This document shows, piece by piece, positions 25,306-34,108 of a stretch of 64,000 nucleotides of DNA. The notes below the pieces were generated by a model that had not been told where the DNA came from, did not search any database, and saw only the letters and a list, made by a program, of their open reading frames with translations. The stretch is from Candidatus Dechloromonas phosphorivorans (lineage in GTDB: Bacteria > Pseudomonadota > Gammaproteobacteria > Burkholderiales > Rhodocyclaceae), in NCBI GenBank assembly GCA_016721185.1, contig JADKIP010000013.1, forward strand, positions 276,001 to 340,000, read 5' to 3'. Made by a program: the position numbers and the translations under genes. The stretch's first letter is position 1. Each line of letters starts with the position of its first letter.

Positions 25306-27240
25306 GTGATTCACGAATTCCTTGACCTTCCCCAACTCCTATCCGCCGCCGGTATCGTTCGTTTGCCGGGCTCAAAAAGCATCTCAAATCGTGTTTTATT
25401 ACTGGCTGCCCTAGCCGAAGGTGAAACTGAGGTGCGTGATCTGCTTGCCTCTGACGATACGGCGCGCATGCTGGAGGCGTTAAAAGTCTTGGGTGTCGGG
25501 GTGACGGCGCTAGGTAATGAGAACTGGTTGATCAAAGGCTGCGGCGGGAAATTTCCGGTCAAGCAGGCCGAGCTTTTCCTCGGTAATGCCGGCACGGCCT
25601 TTCGCCCACTAACGGCAGCCCTTGCGCTAGCCGGTGGCGACTACATCCTCAAAGGCGTTGCCCGGATGCACGAGCGGCCGATTGGTGACTTGGTTGATGG
25701 GCTAAGACAGCTTGGGGCAGATATCACTTATCTTGGCAACGACGGGTTTCCGCCGCTACATCTCAAGCCGGCAACGATTATGCCGGGTGGTGTGGTCAAA
25801 GTGCGCGGCGACGTCTCCAGCCAGTTTTTGACTGGCTTGCTGATGGCGCTGCCGCTGACTGGTGAGGCGGCTACGGTCGACGTCATTGGTGAGCTGATTT
25901 CCAAGCCTTATATCGAAATTACATTGGCCGTCATGGCGCGCTTTGGCGTTCAAGTGCACCGCGAGGGCTGGCAGCGTTTTACGGTACAGGCTGGTAGTCG
26001 ATACGTCTCTCCAGGCACTGTTTATGTCGAAGGTGACGCTTCCTCAGCTTCCTATTTTCTGGCGCTGGGGGCGATTGGTGGCGGGCCGGTAAGGGTTGAA
26101 GGGGTTGGGCGGGATTCAATTCAGGGCGATGTCAAGTTTGCTGAAGCGCTGGCGAAGATGGGCGCATGCATTGAGATGGGCCCGAACTGGATGGCGTCGC
26201 GAGCACCGGCCGACGGGTTGGTTGCGGTCGACCTCGATTGCAACCATATTCCTGATGCAGCAATGACGCTGGCAACCGTGGCGCTGTTTGCAAAAGGAAC
26301 GACAACGTTGCGCAATATTGCTTCCTGGCGGGTCAAGGAAACAGATCGTATCGTGGCGATGGCGACCGAGTTACGCAAGTTGGGGGCAGGGGTTGAAGAG
26401 GGAGAGGATTTTATACGCGTCACGCCCGCCCGCCTAAAGCCAGCCGCAATCGATACCTACGACGATCACCGGATCGCGATGTGCTTCTCTTTGGCAGCTT
26501 TCGGTACGCCGTTGCGAATCAATGATCCGAAGTGTGTCGCCAAGACTTTCCCTGATTTCTTTGAACGTTTTGCCGATGTCACCAAGGCTGCCCCGGTTAT
26601 TGCTATCGACGGACCTTCTGCTTCCGGCAAAGGGACGGTGGCTGCCCGCGTGGCTGCTGCCCTGGGTTTTGCCTATCTGGATTCCGGTGCTTTATACCGG
26701 TTGACCGCGCTTGCCGCCCAGCGAGCCGCTATCGACTGGGCCGATGAGGCTGGTGTGGCTGGTATTGCAGCGGCACTTAATGTCGAGTTCTTTGAGGCAG
26801 ATATTCTTCTCGATGGAATACCGATCGGTGACGCCATTCGCTCGGAGGAAATCTCTGCCGGTGCCTCAAAGGTCGCTGCCCTGCCTGCGGTTCGCGATGC
26901 CTTGCTATTTCGCCAACGGGCGTTTAATACAACCCCTGGTTTGGTTGGCGACGGACGAGACATGGGGTCGGTTATTTTTCCGCGGGCAGAACTCAAAGTA
27001 TTCCTGACGGCAAGTGCCGAAGAAAGAGCTGAGCGTCGTTATAAGCAGTTGATCGAAAAAGGTTTATCTGCTAATCTCCCCGACCTTCTGCTGGACCTGA
27101 AGCAACGTGACGAACGGGATTCCCAACGTAGCGTCGCCCCATTAAGGCAGGAGCCGGATGCCAGGTTGCTCGACACGACCTTTCTGACCATTGATCAGGC
27201 GGTCAATCAGGTGTTGATGTGGTTCCGGGAAGCAAAGTAG
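25306..27240 (+). CDS. aroA-cmk: Fused 3-phosphoshikimate 1-carboxyvinyltransferase and cytidylate kinase
   Basis: A 644-residue single reading frame carrying two enzymes. Residues 1 to about 427 are EPSP synthase: PGSKSISNR at 21-29, LGNAGTAFRPL, HERPIGDLV, RVKETDR and YDDHRIAM. From about 430 the protein continues without a stop into cytidylate kinase: P-loop GPSASGKG at 436-443, DSGALYR, GDGRDMGSVIF and the RDERDSQR segment. In most proteobacteria these are separate adjacent genes. The GTG at 25306 gives the family N-terminus (IHEFLDLPQ); an in-frame TTG at 25279 is possible. The gene links the aromatic pathway with CMP phosphorylation and precedes rpsA. Confidence 0.93.
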   Translation: MIHEFLDLPQLLSAAGIVRLPGSKSISNRVLLLAALAEGETEVRDLLASDDTARMLEALKVLGVGVTALGNENWLIKGCGGKFPVKQAELFLGNAGTAFRPLTAALALAGGDYILKGVARMHERPIGDLVDGLRQLGADITYLGNDGFPPLHLKPATIMPGGVVKVRGDVSSQFLTGLLMALPLTGEAATVDVIGELISKPYIEITLAVMARFGVQVHREGWQRFTVQAGSRYVSPGTVYVEGDASSASYFLALGAIGGGPVRVEGVGRDSIQGDVKFAEALAKMGACIEMGPNWMASRAPADGLVAVDLDCNHIPDAAMTLATVALFAKGTTTLRNIASWRVKETDRIVAMATELRKLGAGVEEGEDFIRVTPARLKPAAIDTYDDHRIAMCFSLAAFGTPLRINDPKCVAKTFPDFFERFADVTKAAPVIAIDGPSASGKGTVAARVAAALGFAYLDSGALYRLTALAAQRAAIDWADEAGVAGIAAALNVEFFEADILLDGIPIGDAIRSEEISAGASKVAALPAVRDALLFRQRAFNTTPGLVGDGRDMGSVIFPRAELKVFLTASAEERAERRYKQLIEKGLSANLPDLLLDLKQRDERDSQRSVAPLRQEPDARLLDTTFLTIDQAVNQVLMWFREAK

Positions 27241-27248
27241 TAACGGTG

Positions 27249-27270
27249 TTGCCGGTCGTGTGACCGGCAA
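27249..27270 (+). promoter_or_regulatory. Hairpin in the rpsA leader
   Basis: A perfect stem of nine base pairs (TTGCCGGTC / GACCGGCAA, loop GTGT) lies nine bases after the aroA-cmk stop. It is followed only by TTTG, so it is a weak terminator, an RNA-stabilising 3' end, or part of an rpsA leader structure. Confidence 0.5.
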
Positions 27271-27333
27271 TTTGATTCAAACTCTAACCCGCTGTGAATT
27301 TCACGATTTGCGGCACGAAAGCTCTCTCCGTCA

Positions 27334-29013
27334 ATGGAATCTTTTGCTCAACTATTTGAAGAATCCCTGGCTCGCCAGGAAATGCGTCAAGGCGAAGTCA
27401 TCACTGCAGAAGTGGTACTCATCGATCACAACTTCGTTGTGGTTAATGCCGGCCTGAAATCGGAATCCTACGTTCCGCTTGAAGAATTCCTGAGCGATCA
27501 GGGCGAGCTCGAAGTCAAAGTGGGCGATTTCGTCCAGGTTGCCATCGAAATGCTGGAAGACGGCTACGGCGCAACCCGCCTGTCACGTGATCGCGCCAAG
27601 CGCATCGCCGCCTGGAACTTCCTGGAGCAAGCCCTGAACGACAACTCCCTGGTTACCGGTACCATCACTGGTAAGGTCAAGGGTGGTCTCACCGTCATGT
27701 CCAACGGCGTCCGTGCATTCCTGCCGGGTTCCCTGGTCGACATGCGTCCGGTCAAGGACACCACGCCGTACGAAGGCAAGACCATGGAATTCAAGGTCAT
27801 CAAGCTTGATCGTAAGCGTAACAACGTCGTTATGTCCCGCCGTGCCGTGCTCGAAGCTACCGCTGACAAAGATCGCGAAAAGCTCCTCGAGAACCTCAAG
27901 GAAGGCACCACCGTCAAGGGTATCGTCAAGAACATCACCGACTACGGCGCATTCGTCGACCTCGGCGGTATCGATGGCCTGCTGCACATCACCGACCTGG
28001 CCTGGCGCCGCGTCCGTCACCCGAGCGAAGTGCTCAATGTTGGTGACGAAGTTACTGCCAAGATCCTCAAGTTTGATGCTGAGAAGAACCGCGTCTCCCT
28101 GGGTATGAAGCAACTGGGCGACGATCCGTGGGTTGGTATTGCCCGCCGTTACCCGGCTGGTACCCGTTTGTTCGGCAAGGTCACCAACCTGACCGACTAC
28201 GGCTCATTCGTTGAAATCGAACAGGGCATCGAAGGTCTGGTTCACGTTTCCGAAATGGATTGGACCAACAAGAACGTTCACCCGTCCAAGGTTGTTTCTC
28301 TGGGTGATGAAGTCGAAGTCATGATCCTTGAAATCGACGAAGAGCGTCGTCGTATCTCCTTGGGTATGAAGCAGTGCCAAGCCAATCCTTGGGACGACTT
28401 CGCGATGAACCACAAGAAGGGCGACAAAGTTAAGGGCGCCATCAAGTCGATCACCGACTTTGGTATCTTTATCGGCTTGCCGGGTGGTATCGATGGTCTG
28501 GTTCACTTGTCCGACCTGTCCTGGAGCGCAACTGGCGAAGAAGCCATCCGCAACTTCAAGAAGGGTGACGAAGTTGAAGCCCTGGTCCTCGCCATCGACG
28601 TCGAGAAAGAGCGTATCTCCCTCGGCATCAAGCAGATGGAAGGTGATCCGTACACCAACTTCATCGCTACCCACGAGAAGAACAGCATCGTCCGCGCCAC
28701 CGTCAAGATGGTTGATGCTAAGGGCGCTGTGCTGACGCTGGATGGTGAGAATGAAGGTTACCTGCGTGCTTCCGAGTTCTCGCGTGATCGTATCGACGAC
28801 CTGTCGCAACATCTGAAGGTCGGTGATGTGGTTGAGGCGATGATCATCAACGTGGATCGCAAGACCCGTGGTATCAATCTGTCGATCAAAGCCAAGGACA
28901 ATGCCGAACAGAATGAAGCCATGCAGAAATTCTCTGCTGACTCCAACTCTGCTGCTTCTGGCACGACCAACCTGGGTGCCCTGCTCAAAGCCAAGCTCAA
29001 CCAGCAAGGCTGA
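27334..29013 (+). CDS. rpsA: 30S ribosomal protein S1
   Basis: A 559-residue protein with six S1 RNA-binding repeats; repeated GAFVDLGG-, GSFVEIEQG- and GIFIGLPGG-type strands are visible along the chain. S1 brings mRNA to the 30S subunit and is essential in proteobacteria. No Shine-Dalgarno is present just before the ATG (the 12 bases read CTCTCTCCGTCA), which matches the known unusual, S1-autoregulated start region of rpsA in enterobacteria. Codon use is strongly biased, as expected for a highly expressed gene. It is followed 12 nt later by ihfB. Confidence 0.98.
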   Translation: MESFAQLFEESLARQEMRQGEVITAEVVLIDHNFVVVNAGLKSESYVPLEEFLSDQGELEVKVGDFVQVAIEMLEDGYGATRLSRDRAKRIAAWNFLEQALNDNSLVTGTITGKVKGGLTVMSNGVRAFLPGSLVDMRPVKDTTPYEGKTMEFKVIKLDRKRNNVVMSRRAVLEATADKDREKLLENLKEGTTVKGIVKNITDYGAFVDLGGIDGLLHITDLAWRRVRHPSEVLNVGDEVTAKILKFDAEKNRVSLGMKQLGDDPWVGIARRYPAGTRLFGKVTNLTDYGSFVEIEQGIEGLVHVSEMDWTNKNVHPSKVVSLGDEVEVMILEIDEERRRISLGMKQCQANPWDDFAMNHKKGDKVKGAIKSITDFGIFIGLPGGIDGLVHLSDLSWSATGEEAIRNFKKGDEVEALVLAIDVEKERISLGIKQMEGDPYTNFIATHEKNSIVRATVKMVDAKGAVLTLDGENEGYLRASEFSRDRIDDLSQHLKVGDVVEAMIINVDRKTRGINLSIKAKDNAEQNEAMQKFSADSNSAASGTTNLGALLKAKLNQQG

Positions 29014-29025
29014 TAGGCATAAAGC

Positions 29026-29310
29026 ATGACCAAATCCGAGCTCATCGCCCGGCTGGCGGAGCGGTTTCCGCAGTTGGTGGCGAAAGATGCTGATTTTGCG
29101 GTGAAAGTGATTCTCGATGCGATGTCCGAAGCCTTAGTGCGCGGCGATCGTATCGAGATCCGCGGATTCGGCAGCTTTGCGCTCAACTACCGGCCGCCTC
29201 GCACTGGCCGTAACCCCAAGTCGGGGGAGAAGGTCAGCGTACCTGCCAAATGGGTTCCCCATTTCAAGGCGGGCAAGGAACTGCGCGAACGGGTCGATCA
29301 GTCGATCTGA
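29026..29310 (+). CDS. ihfB: Integration host factor subunit beta
   Basis: A 94-residue DNA-bending protein of the HU/IHF family. It opens with MTKSELIARLAER and contains the GDRIEIRGFGSF segment and the DNA-intercalating arm RPPRTGRNPKSGE. It pairs with IhfA to bend DNA sharply in transcription, recombination and replication. The rpsA-ihfB order is conserved in proteobacteria. A strong terminator follows 28 nt after the stop. Confidence 0.97.
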   Translation: MTKSELIARLAERFPQLVAKDADFAVKVILDAMSEALVRGDRIEIRGFGSFALNYRPPRTGRNPKSGEKVSVPAKWVPHFKAGKELRERVDQSI

Positions 29311-29338
29311 CGCTGCGCAGGCGCTATGTGGTAGATTC

Positions 29339-29365
29339 GGGGCAGTGAATTTCACTGCCCCTTTT
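29339..29365 (+). terminator. Rho-independent terminator after ihfB
   Basis: A perfect hairpin (GGGGCAGTGAA / TTCACTGCCCC) is followed by CTTTTTCTTTTT. It marks the end of the gyrA-to-ihfB supraoperon. lapA starts only 13 nt later and therefore needs readthrough or a promoter inside this region. Confidence 0.92.
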
Positions 29366-29378
29366 TCTTTTTGAAGCC

Positions 29379-29660
29379 ATGACTTTTCTGACTTGGGCCC
29401 TTCGGTTCATTATTTTCTTTGTTTTGCTCGCTTTCGCCTTGCGCAACACGCAGCCAGTTAGCCTCCAGTTGATTCTCGATCATGCTTGGGAGGCGCCACT
29501 GGTTATCGTTCTCTTGGTGTTTTTCGCGTGCGGCGCAATTCTCGGTATCTTGTCGGTTGTTGGGGTCATTTTTCGCCAACGCCGTGAAATTTCGCGCCTC
29601 AAGCGTGAGGCAGTAAAGCCGCAGCAACCGGTTTTCCCGGAACCATCAGCCCCGATATGA
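29379..29660 (+). CDS. lapA: Lipopolysaccharide assembly protein A domain protein
   Basis: A 93-residue inner-membrane protein with two hydrophobic helices (about residues 5-22 and 40-62) and a short basic cytoplasmic tail (RQRREISRLKRE). It matches the small LapA/DUF1049 family. LapA works with LapB in controlling LPS synthesis through LpxC stability in E. coli. The lapB ATG overlaps its stop by 4 nt (ATGA), so the pair is coupled. Confidence 0.88.
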   Translation: MTFLTWALRFIIFFVLLAFALRNTQPVSLQLILDHAWEAPLVIVLLVFFACGAILGILSVVGVIFRQRREISRLKREAVKPQQPVFPEPSAPI

Positions 29661-30829
29661 ACGAACTCTTTGAATATTGGCAGCTATTACTTATCCCAGT
29701 TTTCTTTTTATTGGGTTGGGCTGCTGCTCGCGTTGATATGCGGCAAGTGGTTCATGAGTCCCGTGCGCTGCCACGCTCCTATTTTCAGGGGCTCAATTTT
29801 CTGCTCAACGAGCAGCCCGACAAGGCCATCGACTCCTTTCTCGAAGTGGCGAAGGTCGATTCCCAGACGGTCGAGCTGCACTTTGCGCTCGGTAATCTTT
29901 TCCGCAGGCGTGGCGAGACTGAGCGCGCCATCCGCATGCACCAGAATCTGATTGATCGTCCCGATCTCGATGATGGCGTTCGTCTGCATGCTCTCTCCGA
30001 ATTGGGGCAGGATTATCTGAAGGCCGGTCTGCTTGACCGGGCTGAGGAAATTTTCAACAAACTGATTGGTACCCCGTTTGAAGATGAAGCCAAGCGCAGT
30101 CTGCTGGAAATTTTTCAGGCTGAAAAAGAGTGGCTGAAGGCGATTGAACTGGCGCGCGAGTTGCCCGATGTGGCCTCGCAGCAAGAGGTCGCCGAGTTTT
30201 ACTGTGAATTGGCAGCTAACGAAATAATGCGCTCGAAGCCGGAGCCGGCTCGTGCTTATCTCGAATTGGCCATGCAGCAAAATCGCAAATGTGTGCGAGC
30301 CAGTCTCTTACAGGGAGATTTGCTGTTGCAGGAAGGCCGGCAGGAAGCTGCGATCGAAGCTTGGCAGCGTATCGAACAGCAGGATCCCGCCTACTTGGCG
30401 TTAATTGCCCAACGCCTGCTTGAGAGCTATCGCAAACTTGAGCGCCGGGACGAAGGTATCGCGCTGCTCAGCGTTTATCTTGAACGCTATCCGTCGCTCG
30501 ATCTGTTGGATGTGGTCTATCAATTGGTGCTGGAAGGTGAAGGAACGGAAGCGGCTTACCGATTGGTGCGAGCTGAACTCCAGCGCAACCCGACCCTGCT
30601 CGGCCTGGAAAAACTGATGAGCGCCCGTCTGCCTTTGGTGGCGCCGGATGTCAGGCCGGATGTCGAACTGGCCAAGACGATCATCCAGGGCTATACCAAG
30701 CGACTGTCACGTTATCGGTGCGATAATTGTGGTTTCAAGGCGCGCCAATTTTACTGGCGCTGTCCGGCCTGTGGCGGCTGGGAAACCTATCCGCCGCGCC
30801 GTAGCGAAGAATTCGATCAAACCTTGTAG
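29657..30829 (+). CDS. lapB: Lipopolysaccharide assembly protein B
   Basis: A 390-residue protein with one N-terminal membrane helix (LLLIPVFFLLGWAAARVD), a long array of TPR repeats and a C-terminal rubredoxin-like zinc or iron knuckle formed by C355, C358, C369 and C372. LapB (YciM) helps FtsH degrade LpxC and coordinates LPS assembly at the inner membrane. All four metal ligands are kept. The overlap with lapA and the downstream sugar genes point to an LPS function. Confidence 0.93.
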   Translation: MNELFEYWQLLLIPVFFLLGWAAARVDMRQVVHESRALPRSYFQGLNFLLNEQPDKAIDSFLEVAKVDSQTVELHFALGNLFRRRGETERAIRMHQNLIDRPDLDDGVRLHALSELGQDYLKAGLLDRAEEIFNKLIGTPFEDEAKRSLLEIFQAEKEWLKAIELARELPDVASQQEVAEFYCELAANEIMRSKPEPARAYLELAMQQNRKCVRASLLQGDLLLQEGRQEAAIEAWQRIEQQDPAYLALIAQRLLESYRKLERRDEGIALLSVYLERYPSLDLLDVVYQLVLEGEGTEAAYRLVRAELQRNPTLLGLEKLMSARLPLVAPDVRPDVELAKTIIQGYTKRLSRYRCDNCGFKARQFYWRCPACGGWETYPPRRSEEFDQTL

Positions 30830-30838
30830 GATACTTTT

Positions 30839-32158
30839 ATGAAAATTACCGTTGTCGGTACCGGCTATGTCGGTCTGGTAAGTGGCACCTGTCTGGCTGA
30901 AGTAGGCAATGATGTTCTCTGTCTGGACGTTGATCCGGCCAAGATCCGCATTCTTGAAGAAGGCGGCATCCCGATCTACGAACCGGGCCTGCAGGAAATG
31001 GTCCGCCGCAACGTCGCGGCCGGCCGCCTGCACTTCACCACCGACATCGAAAAAGCCGTCCAGCACGGCACCATCCAGTTCATTGCCGTCGGCACCCCGC
31101 CCGACGAAGACGGCTCGGCCGATCTCCAGTATGTGCTTGCCGCTGCTCGCAGCATCGGCCGCCTGATGACCGATTACAAAGTTGTGGTCGACAAAAGTAC
31201 CGTGCCGGTTGGTACCGGCGCCAAGGTCAAGGCAGCGATTCTCGACGAACTGGCCAAACGTGCGGTCGACATTCCGTTCAGCGTTGTTTCCAACCCGGAA
31301 TTCCTGAAAGAAGGCGCCGCCGTTGAAGACTTCATGCGCCCCGATCGCATCGTCGTTGGCGCCGAAGAAGAGCAAGCCATCCACCTGATGCGCGCCCTCT
31401 ACGCTCCATTCCAGCGCAACCACGAACGCCTGATCATCACCGACGTCAAGAGTGCCGAACTCACCAAGTACGCCGCCAACGCCATGCTGGCGACGCGCAT
31501 CAGCTTCATGAACGAACTGGCCAATCTCGCCGAAGTGCTCGGTGCCGACATTGAAATGGTTCGCCAGGGCATCGGCTCCGATCCGCGCATCGGCTACCAC
31601 TTCCTCTACCCCGGCTGCGGCTACGGCGGTTCCTGCTTCCCGAAAGACGTCAAGGCGCTGATCAAAACGGCGGCCGACGATGCCAACATCAGCCTCAAAG
31701 TGCTGACCGCCGTTGAAGAAGCCAACGATGCCCAGAAGCACGTCCTCACCGGCAAGCTCAAAGCCCGCTTCGGCGATCTGAAGGGCAAGCACTTCGCCCT
31801 CTGGGGGCTTTCCTTCAAGCCCAATACCGACGACATGCGCGATGCGCCGAGCCGCGAACTGATTGCCGACCTCTTCGCCGCCGGAGCCACCGTAACCGCC
31901 TACGACCCGGTCGCCATGCACGAAACCCAGCGTATTTTCGGCGATGAGCCACGTCTGCAATATGCCGAGAACCCGATGGGCGCCCTCGACAACGCCGACG
32001 CGCTGGTCATCGTTACCGAATGGAAGGAATTCCGTAGCCCGGATTTCGAGGCGATCAAGCAAACCCTGAAGAACCCGGTGATCTTCGATGGGCGCAACCT
32101 TTACGATCCCAAATTTGTGCGTGGGCTGGGCATCGAATATTTTGCTATTGGGCGTTAA
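30839..32158 (+). CDS. ugd: UDP-glucose 6-dehydrogenase
   Basis: A 439-residue enzyme oxidising UDP-glucose to UDP-glucuronate with two NAD. The N-terminal Rossmann motif GTGYVGLVSG is at 7-16. The catalytic cysteine is C266 in GCGYGGSCFPKD. Codon third positions are much richer in C than in lapB or hldE on either side, which could mean high expression or separate origin. UDP-glucuronate would feed exopolysaccharide, LPS or, after decarboxylation, aminoarabinose. Confidence 0.95.
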   Translation: MKITVVGTGYVGLVSGTCLAEVGNDVLCLDVDPAKIRILEEGGIPIYEPGLQEMVRRNVAAGRLHFTTDIEKAVQHGTIQFIAVGTPPDEDGSADLQYVLAAARSIGRLMTDYKVVVDKSTVPVGTGAKVKAAILDELAKRAVDIPFSVVSNPEFLKEGAAVEDFMRPDRIVVGAEEEQAIHLMRALYAPFQRNHERLIITDVKSAELTKYAANAMLATRISFMNELANLAEVLGADIEMVRQGIGSDPRIGYHFLYPGCGYGGSCFPKDVKALIKTAADDANISLKVLTAVEEANDAQKHVLTGKLKARFGDLKGKHFALWGLSFKPNTDDMRDAPSRELIADLFAAGATVTAYDPVAMHETQRIFGDEPRLQYAENPMGALDNADALVIVTEWKEFRSPDFEAIKQTLKNPVIFDGRNLYDPKFVRGLGIEYFAIGR

Positions 32159-32173
32159 GGGGCGGTAAGCGGC

Positions 32174-33100
32174 ATGCTGGAAAAAGTTGCGCAGGTTCGT
32201 CTGCTGGTCGTTGGCGATGTGATGCTCGACCGTTACTGGTTTGGCGAAGTTAGCCGCATTTCGCCGGAAGCGCCGGTGCCGGTGGTCAAGGTCGAGCGGA
32301 TCGAGGAGCGCCTGGGCGGGGCGGCCAATGTGGCGCGGAATGCGGCTGCTGTCGGGGCTAAAACCGTGCTGCTTTCCGTCGTTGGTGACGATGAAGCAGG
32401 GCGGAGTTTGTCCCGCATGCTGGCCGAAGGTGAAATTGATGCCGGTTTGCACGTTGACCGCAACATTGATACCACGGTCAAGCTGCGTGTCATCGGCCGC
32501 CAGCAGCAGTTGTTGCGCATTGATTTTGAAACGACGCCCTCGCATGAAATCCTGCAAGCCAAGCTGTCGGAATTTGAAAAACGGGTTGCCGAATCCGATG
32601 TCGTAATCCTCTCTGATTATGGCAAGGGTGGCCTGACCCATATCGCCGAGATGATTCGATTGGCCCGTGCCGCCGGCAAGCCGGTGCTGGTTGATCCCAA
32701 GGGTGATGACTACGCAAAATATGCCGGGGCAACAGTGATTACGCCAAATCGTTCGGAGCTGCGCGATGTGGTTGGGCGCTGGACGTCTGAAGAGGATCTG
32801 GCGACCAAGGCGCAGAAACTTCGTGGCGAACTTGGCCTCGAAGCGCTCTTGGTGACGCGCAGCGAAGAGGGGATGACTTTGTTCTCCGAGGGTGAAGTCC
32901 ATCATCAGGCAGCCCATGCGCTTGAAGTATTTGATGTTTCCGGTGCCGGCGATACGGTCATCGCGACGCTGGCCGTCATGCTGGCGGCGGGTGCCGACTG
33001 GGATGAAGCCATCCGCACCGCCAATATTGCGGCCAGTATCGTTGTCGGCAAACTGGGCACGGCCGTTGTCACGCGCGAAGAACTCGCCGCTGCTTTGTAA
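32174..33100 (+). CDS. hldE1: D-glycero-beta-D-manno-heptose-7-phosphate kinase (RfaE domain I)
   Basis: A 308-residue PfkB-family sugar kinase corresponding to the N-terminal half of HldE. It shows the substrate-binding GDVMLDRYWFG, ERIEERLGGAANVA, and the anion-hole motif FDVSGAGDTV with the catalytic Asp. The cytidylyltransferase-like second domain of E. coli HldE is not present and is not encoded nearby, so a separate hldC/rfaE2 gene is expected elsewhere. The product is used to make the ADP-heptose precursor of the LPS inner core. It precedes hldD by 9 nt. Confidence 0.92.
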   Translation: MLEKVAQVRLLVVGDVMLDRYWFGEVSRISPEAPVPVVKVERIEERLGGAANVARNAAAVGAKTVLLSVVGDDEAGRSLSRMLAEGEIDAGLHVDRNIDTTVKLRVIGRQQQLLRIDFETTPSHEILQAKLSEFEKRVAESDVVILSDYGKGGLTHIAEMIRLARAAGKPVLVDPKGDDYAKYAGATVITPNRSELRDVVGRWTSEEDLATKAQKLRGELGLEALLVTRSEEGMTLFSEGEVHHQAAHALEVFDVSGAGDTVIATLAVMLAAGADWDEAIRTANIAASIVVGKLGTAVVTREELAAAL

Positions 33101-33109
33101 GGGAAAATC

Positions 33110-34108
33110 ATGTACATCGTTGTGACCGGCGCCGCCGGCTTTATCGGTTCGAATATCGTCAAGGCGCTCAATGAGCGTGGTATTACCAAGATCATTGCGG
33201 TCGATAATTTGACCAAGGCCGACAAGTTCAAGAATCTGATCGATTGCGAAATTTCGGATTATCTCGACAAGCACGACTTCATCGAGCGCATCCAGGCGGG
33301 TCATTTCGAGGGTGAAATCGACGCCATTTTCCATGAAGGTGCCTGTTCCGACACCATGGAAACCGACGGCCGCTACATGATGGAGAACAATTACCGTTAC
33401 TCGATGATCTTGCTCGACTGGTGTCAGGATCAGGATGTCCAGTTCCTTTACGCGTCGAGCGCAGCGACCTATGGCAGTACCAGTGTTTTCAAGGAAGAGC
33501 GCCAGTACGAAGGGCCGCTCAACGTTTACGGTTACTCCAAATTTCTTTTCGACCAGGTTGTCCGGCAGCGTCTGGCGAAGGATCCGTCGTCACAGATCGT
33601 CGGCTTCCGTTATTTCAATGTCTATGGTCCGCGTGAAACCCACAAGGGGCGCATGGCTTCGGTGGCTTTTCACAACTTCAACCAGTTTCGGGCAGATGGC
33701 AAGGTCAAGCTGTTTGAAGGTTCGCATGGTTACGAAAACGGCGGCCAACAGCGCGATTTTGTTTATGTCGGTGATGTGGCCAAAGTCAATCTGTTCTTCC
33801 TTGATCATCCGGAAACGTCCGGCATCTTCAATCTTGGCTCCGGCCGGGCGCAGAGTTTCAATGATGTCGCGGTTGCTGCGGTCAACGGCTGCCGCAGGGC
33901 AAAAAGCGAGGCTCCGCTAATGTTGGCGGAACTGCTTGCTCAGGGCTTGCTCGAATACATCGCCTTCCCCGAGGCGCTGAAGGGCAAGTACCAGGCATTC
34001 ACGCAGGCTGATCTGACCCGCCTGCGGGCTGCCGGCTACGCTGCGCCGATGGCCACGGTTGAGGAGGGCGTTTCCCAATATATTGATTGGCTCAATCAGA
34101 ATGTATAA
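33110..34108 (+). CDS. hldD: ADP-L-glycero-D-manno-heptose 6-epimerase
   Basis: A 332-residue extended SDR. It opens with YIVVTGAAGFIGSN, the NADP-binding GxxGxxG motif, and has the catalytic pair in YGYSKFLFDQ (YxxxK). It inverts C6 of ADP-heptose to give the LPS core precursor. It lies directly after the heptose kinase gene. The last codons overlap the cysM start by 8 nt. Confidence 0.96.
   Translation: MYIVVTGAAGFIGSNIVKALNERGITKIIAVDNLTKADKFKNLIDCEISDYLDKHDFIERIQAGHFEGEIDAIFHEGACSDTMETDGRYMMENNYRYSMILLDWCQDQDVQFLYASSAATYGSTSVFKEERQYEGPLNVYGYSKFLFDQVVRQRLAKDPSSQIVGFRYFNVYGPRETHKGRMASVAFHNFNQFRADGKVKLFEGSHGYENGGQQRDFVYVGDVAKVNLFFLDHPETSGIFNLGSGRAQSFNDVAVAAVNGCRRAKSEAPLMLAELLAQGLLEYIAFPEALKGKYQAFTQADLTRLRAAGYAAPMATVEEGVSQYIDWLNQNV

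Noticed and set aside
30707..33334. 875-codon open frame on the minus strand opposite lapB end, ugd, hldE and hldD start.
   Set aside because: It lies antisense to several well-conserved genes and its translation has no recognisable domain; long antisense frames are common in G+C-rich coding DNA.
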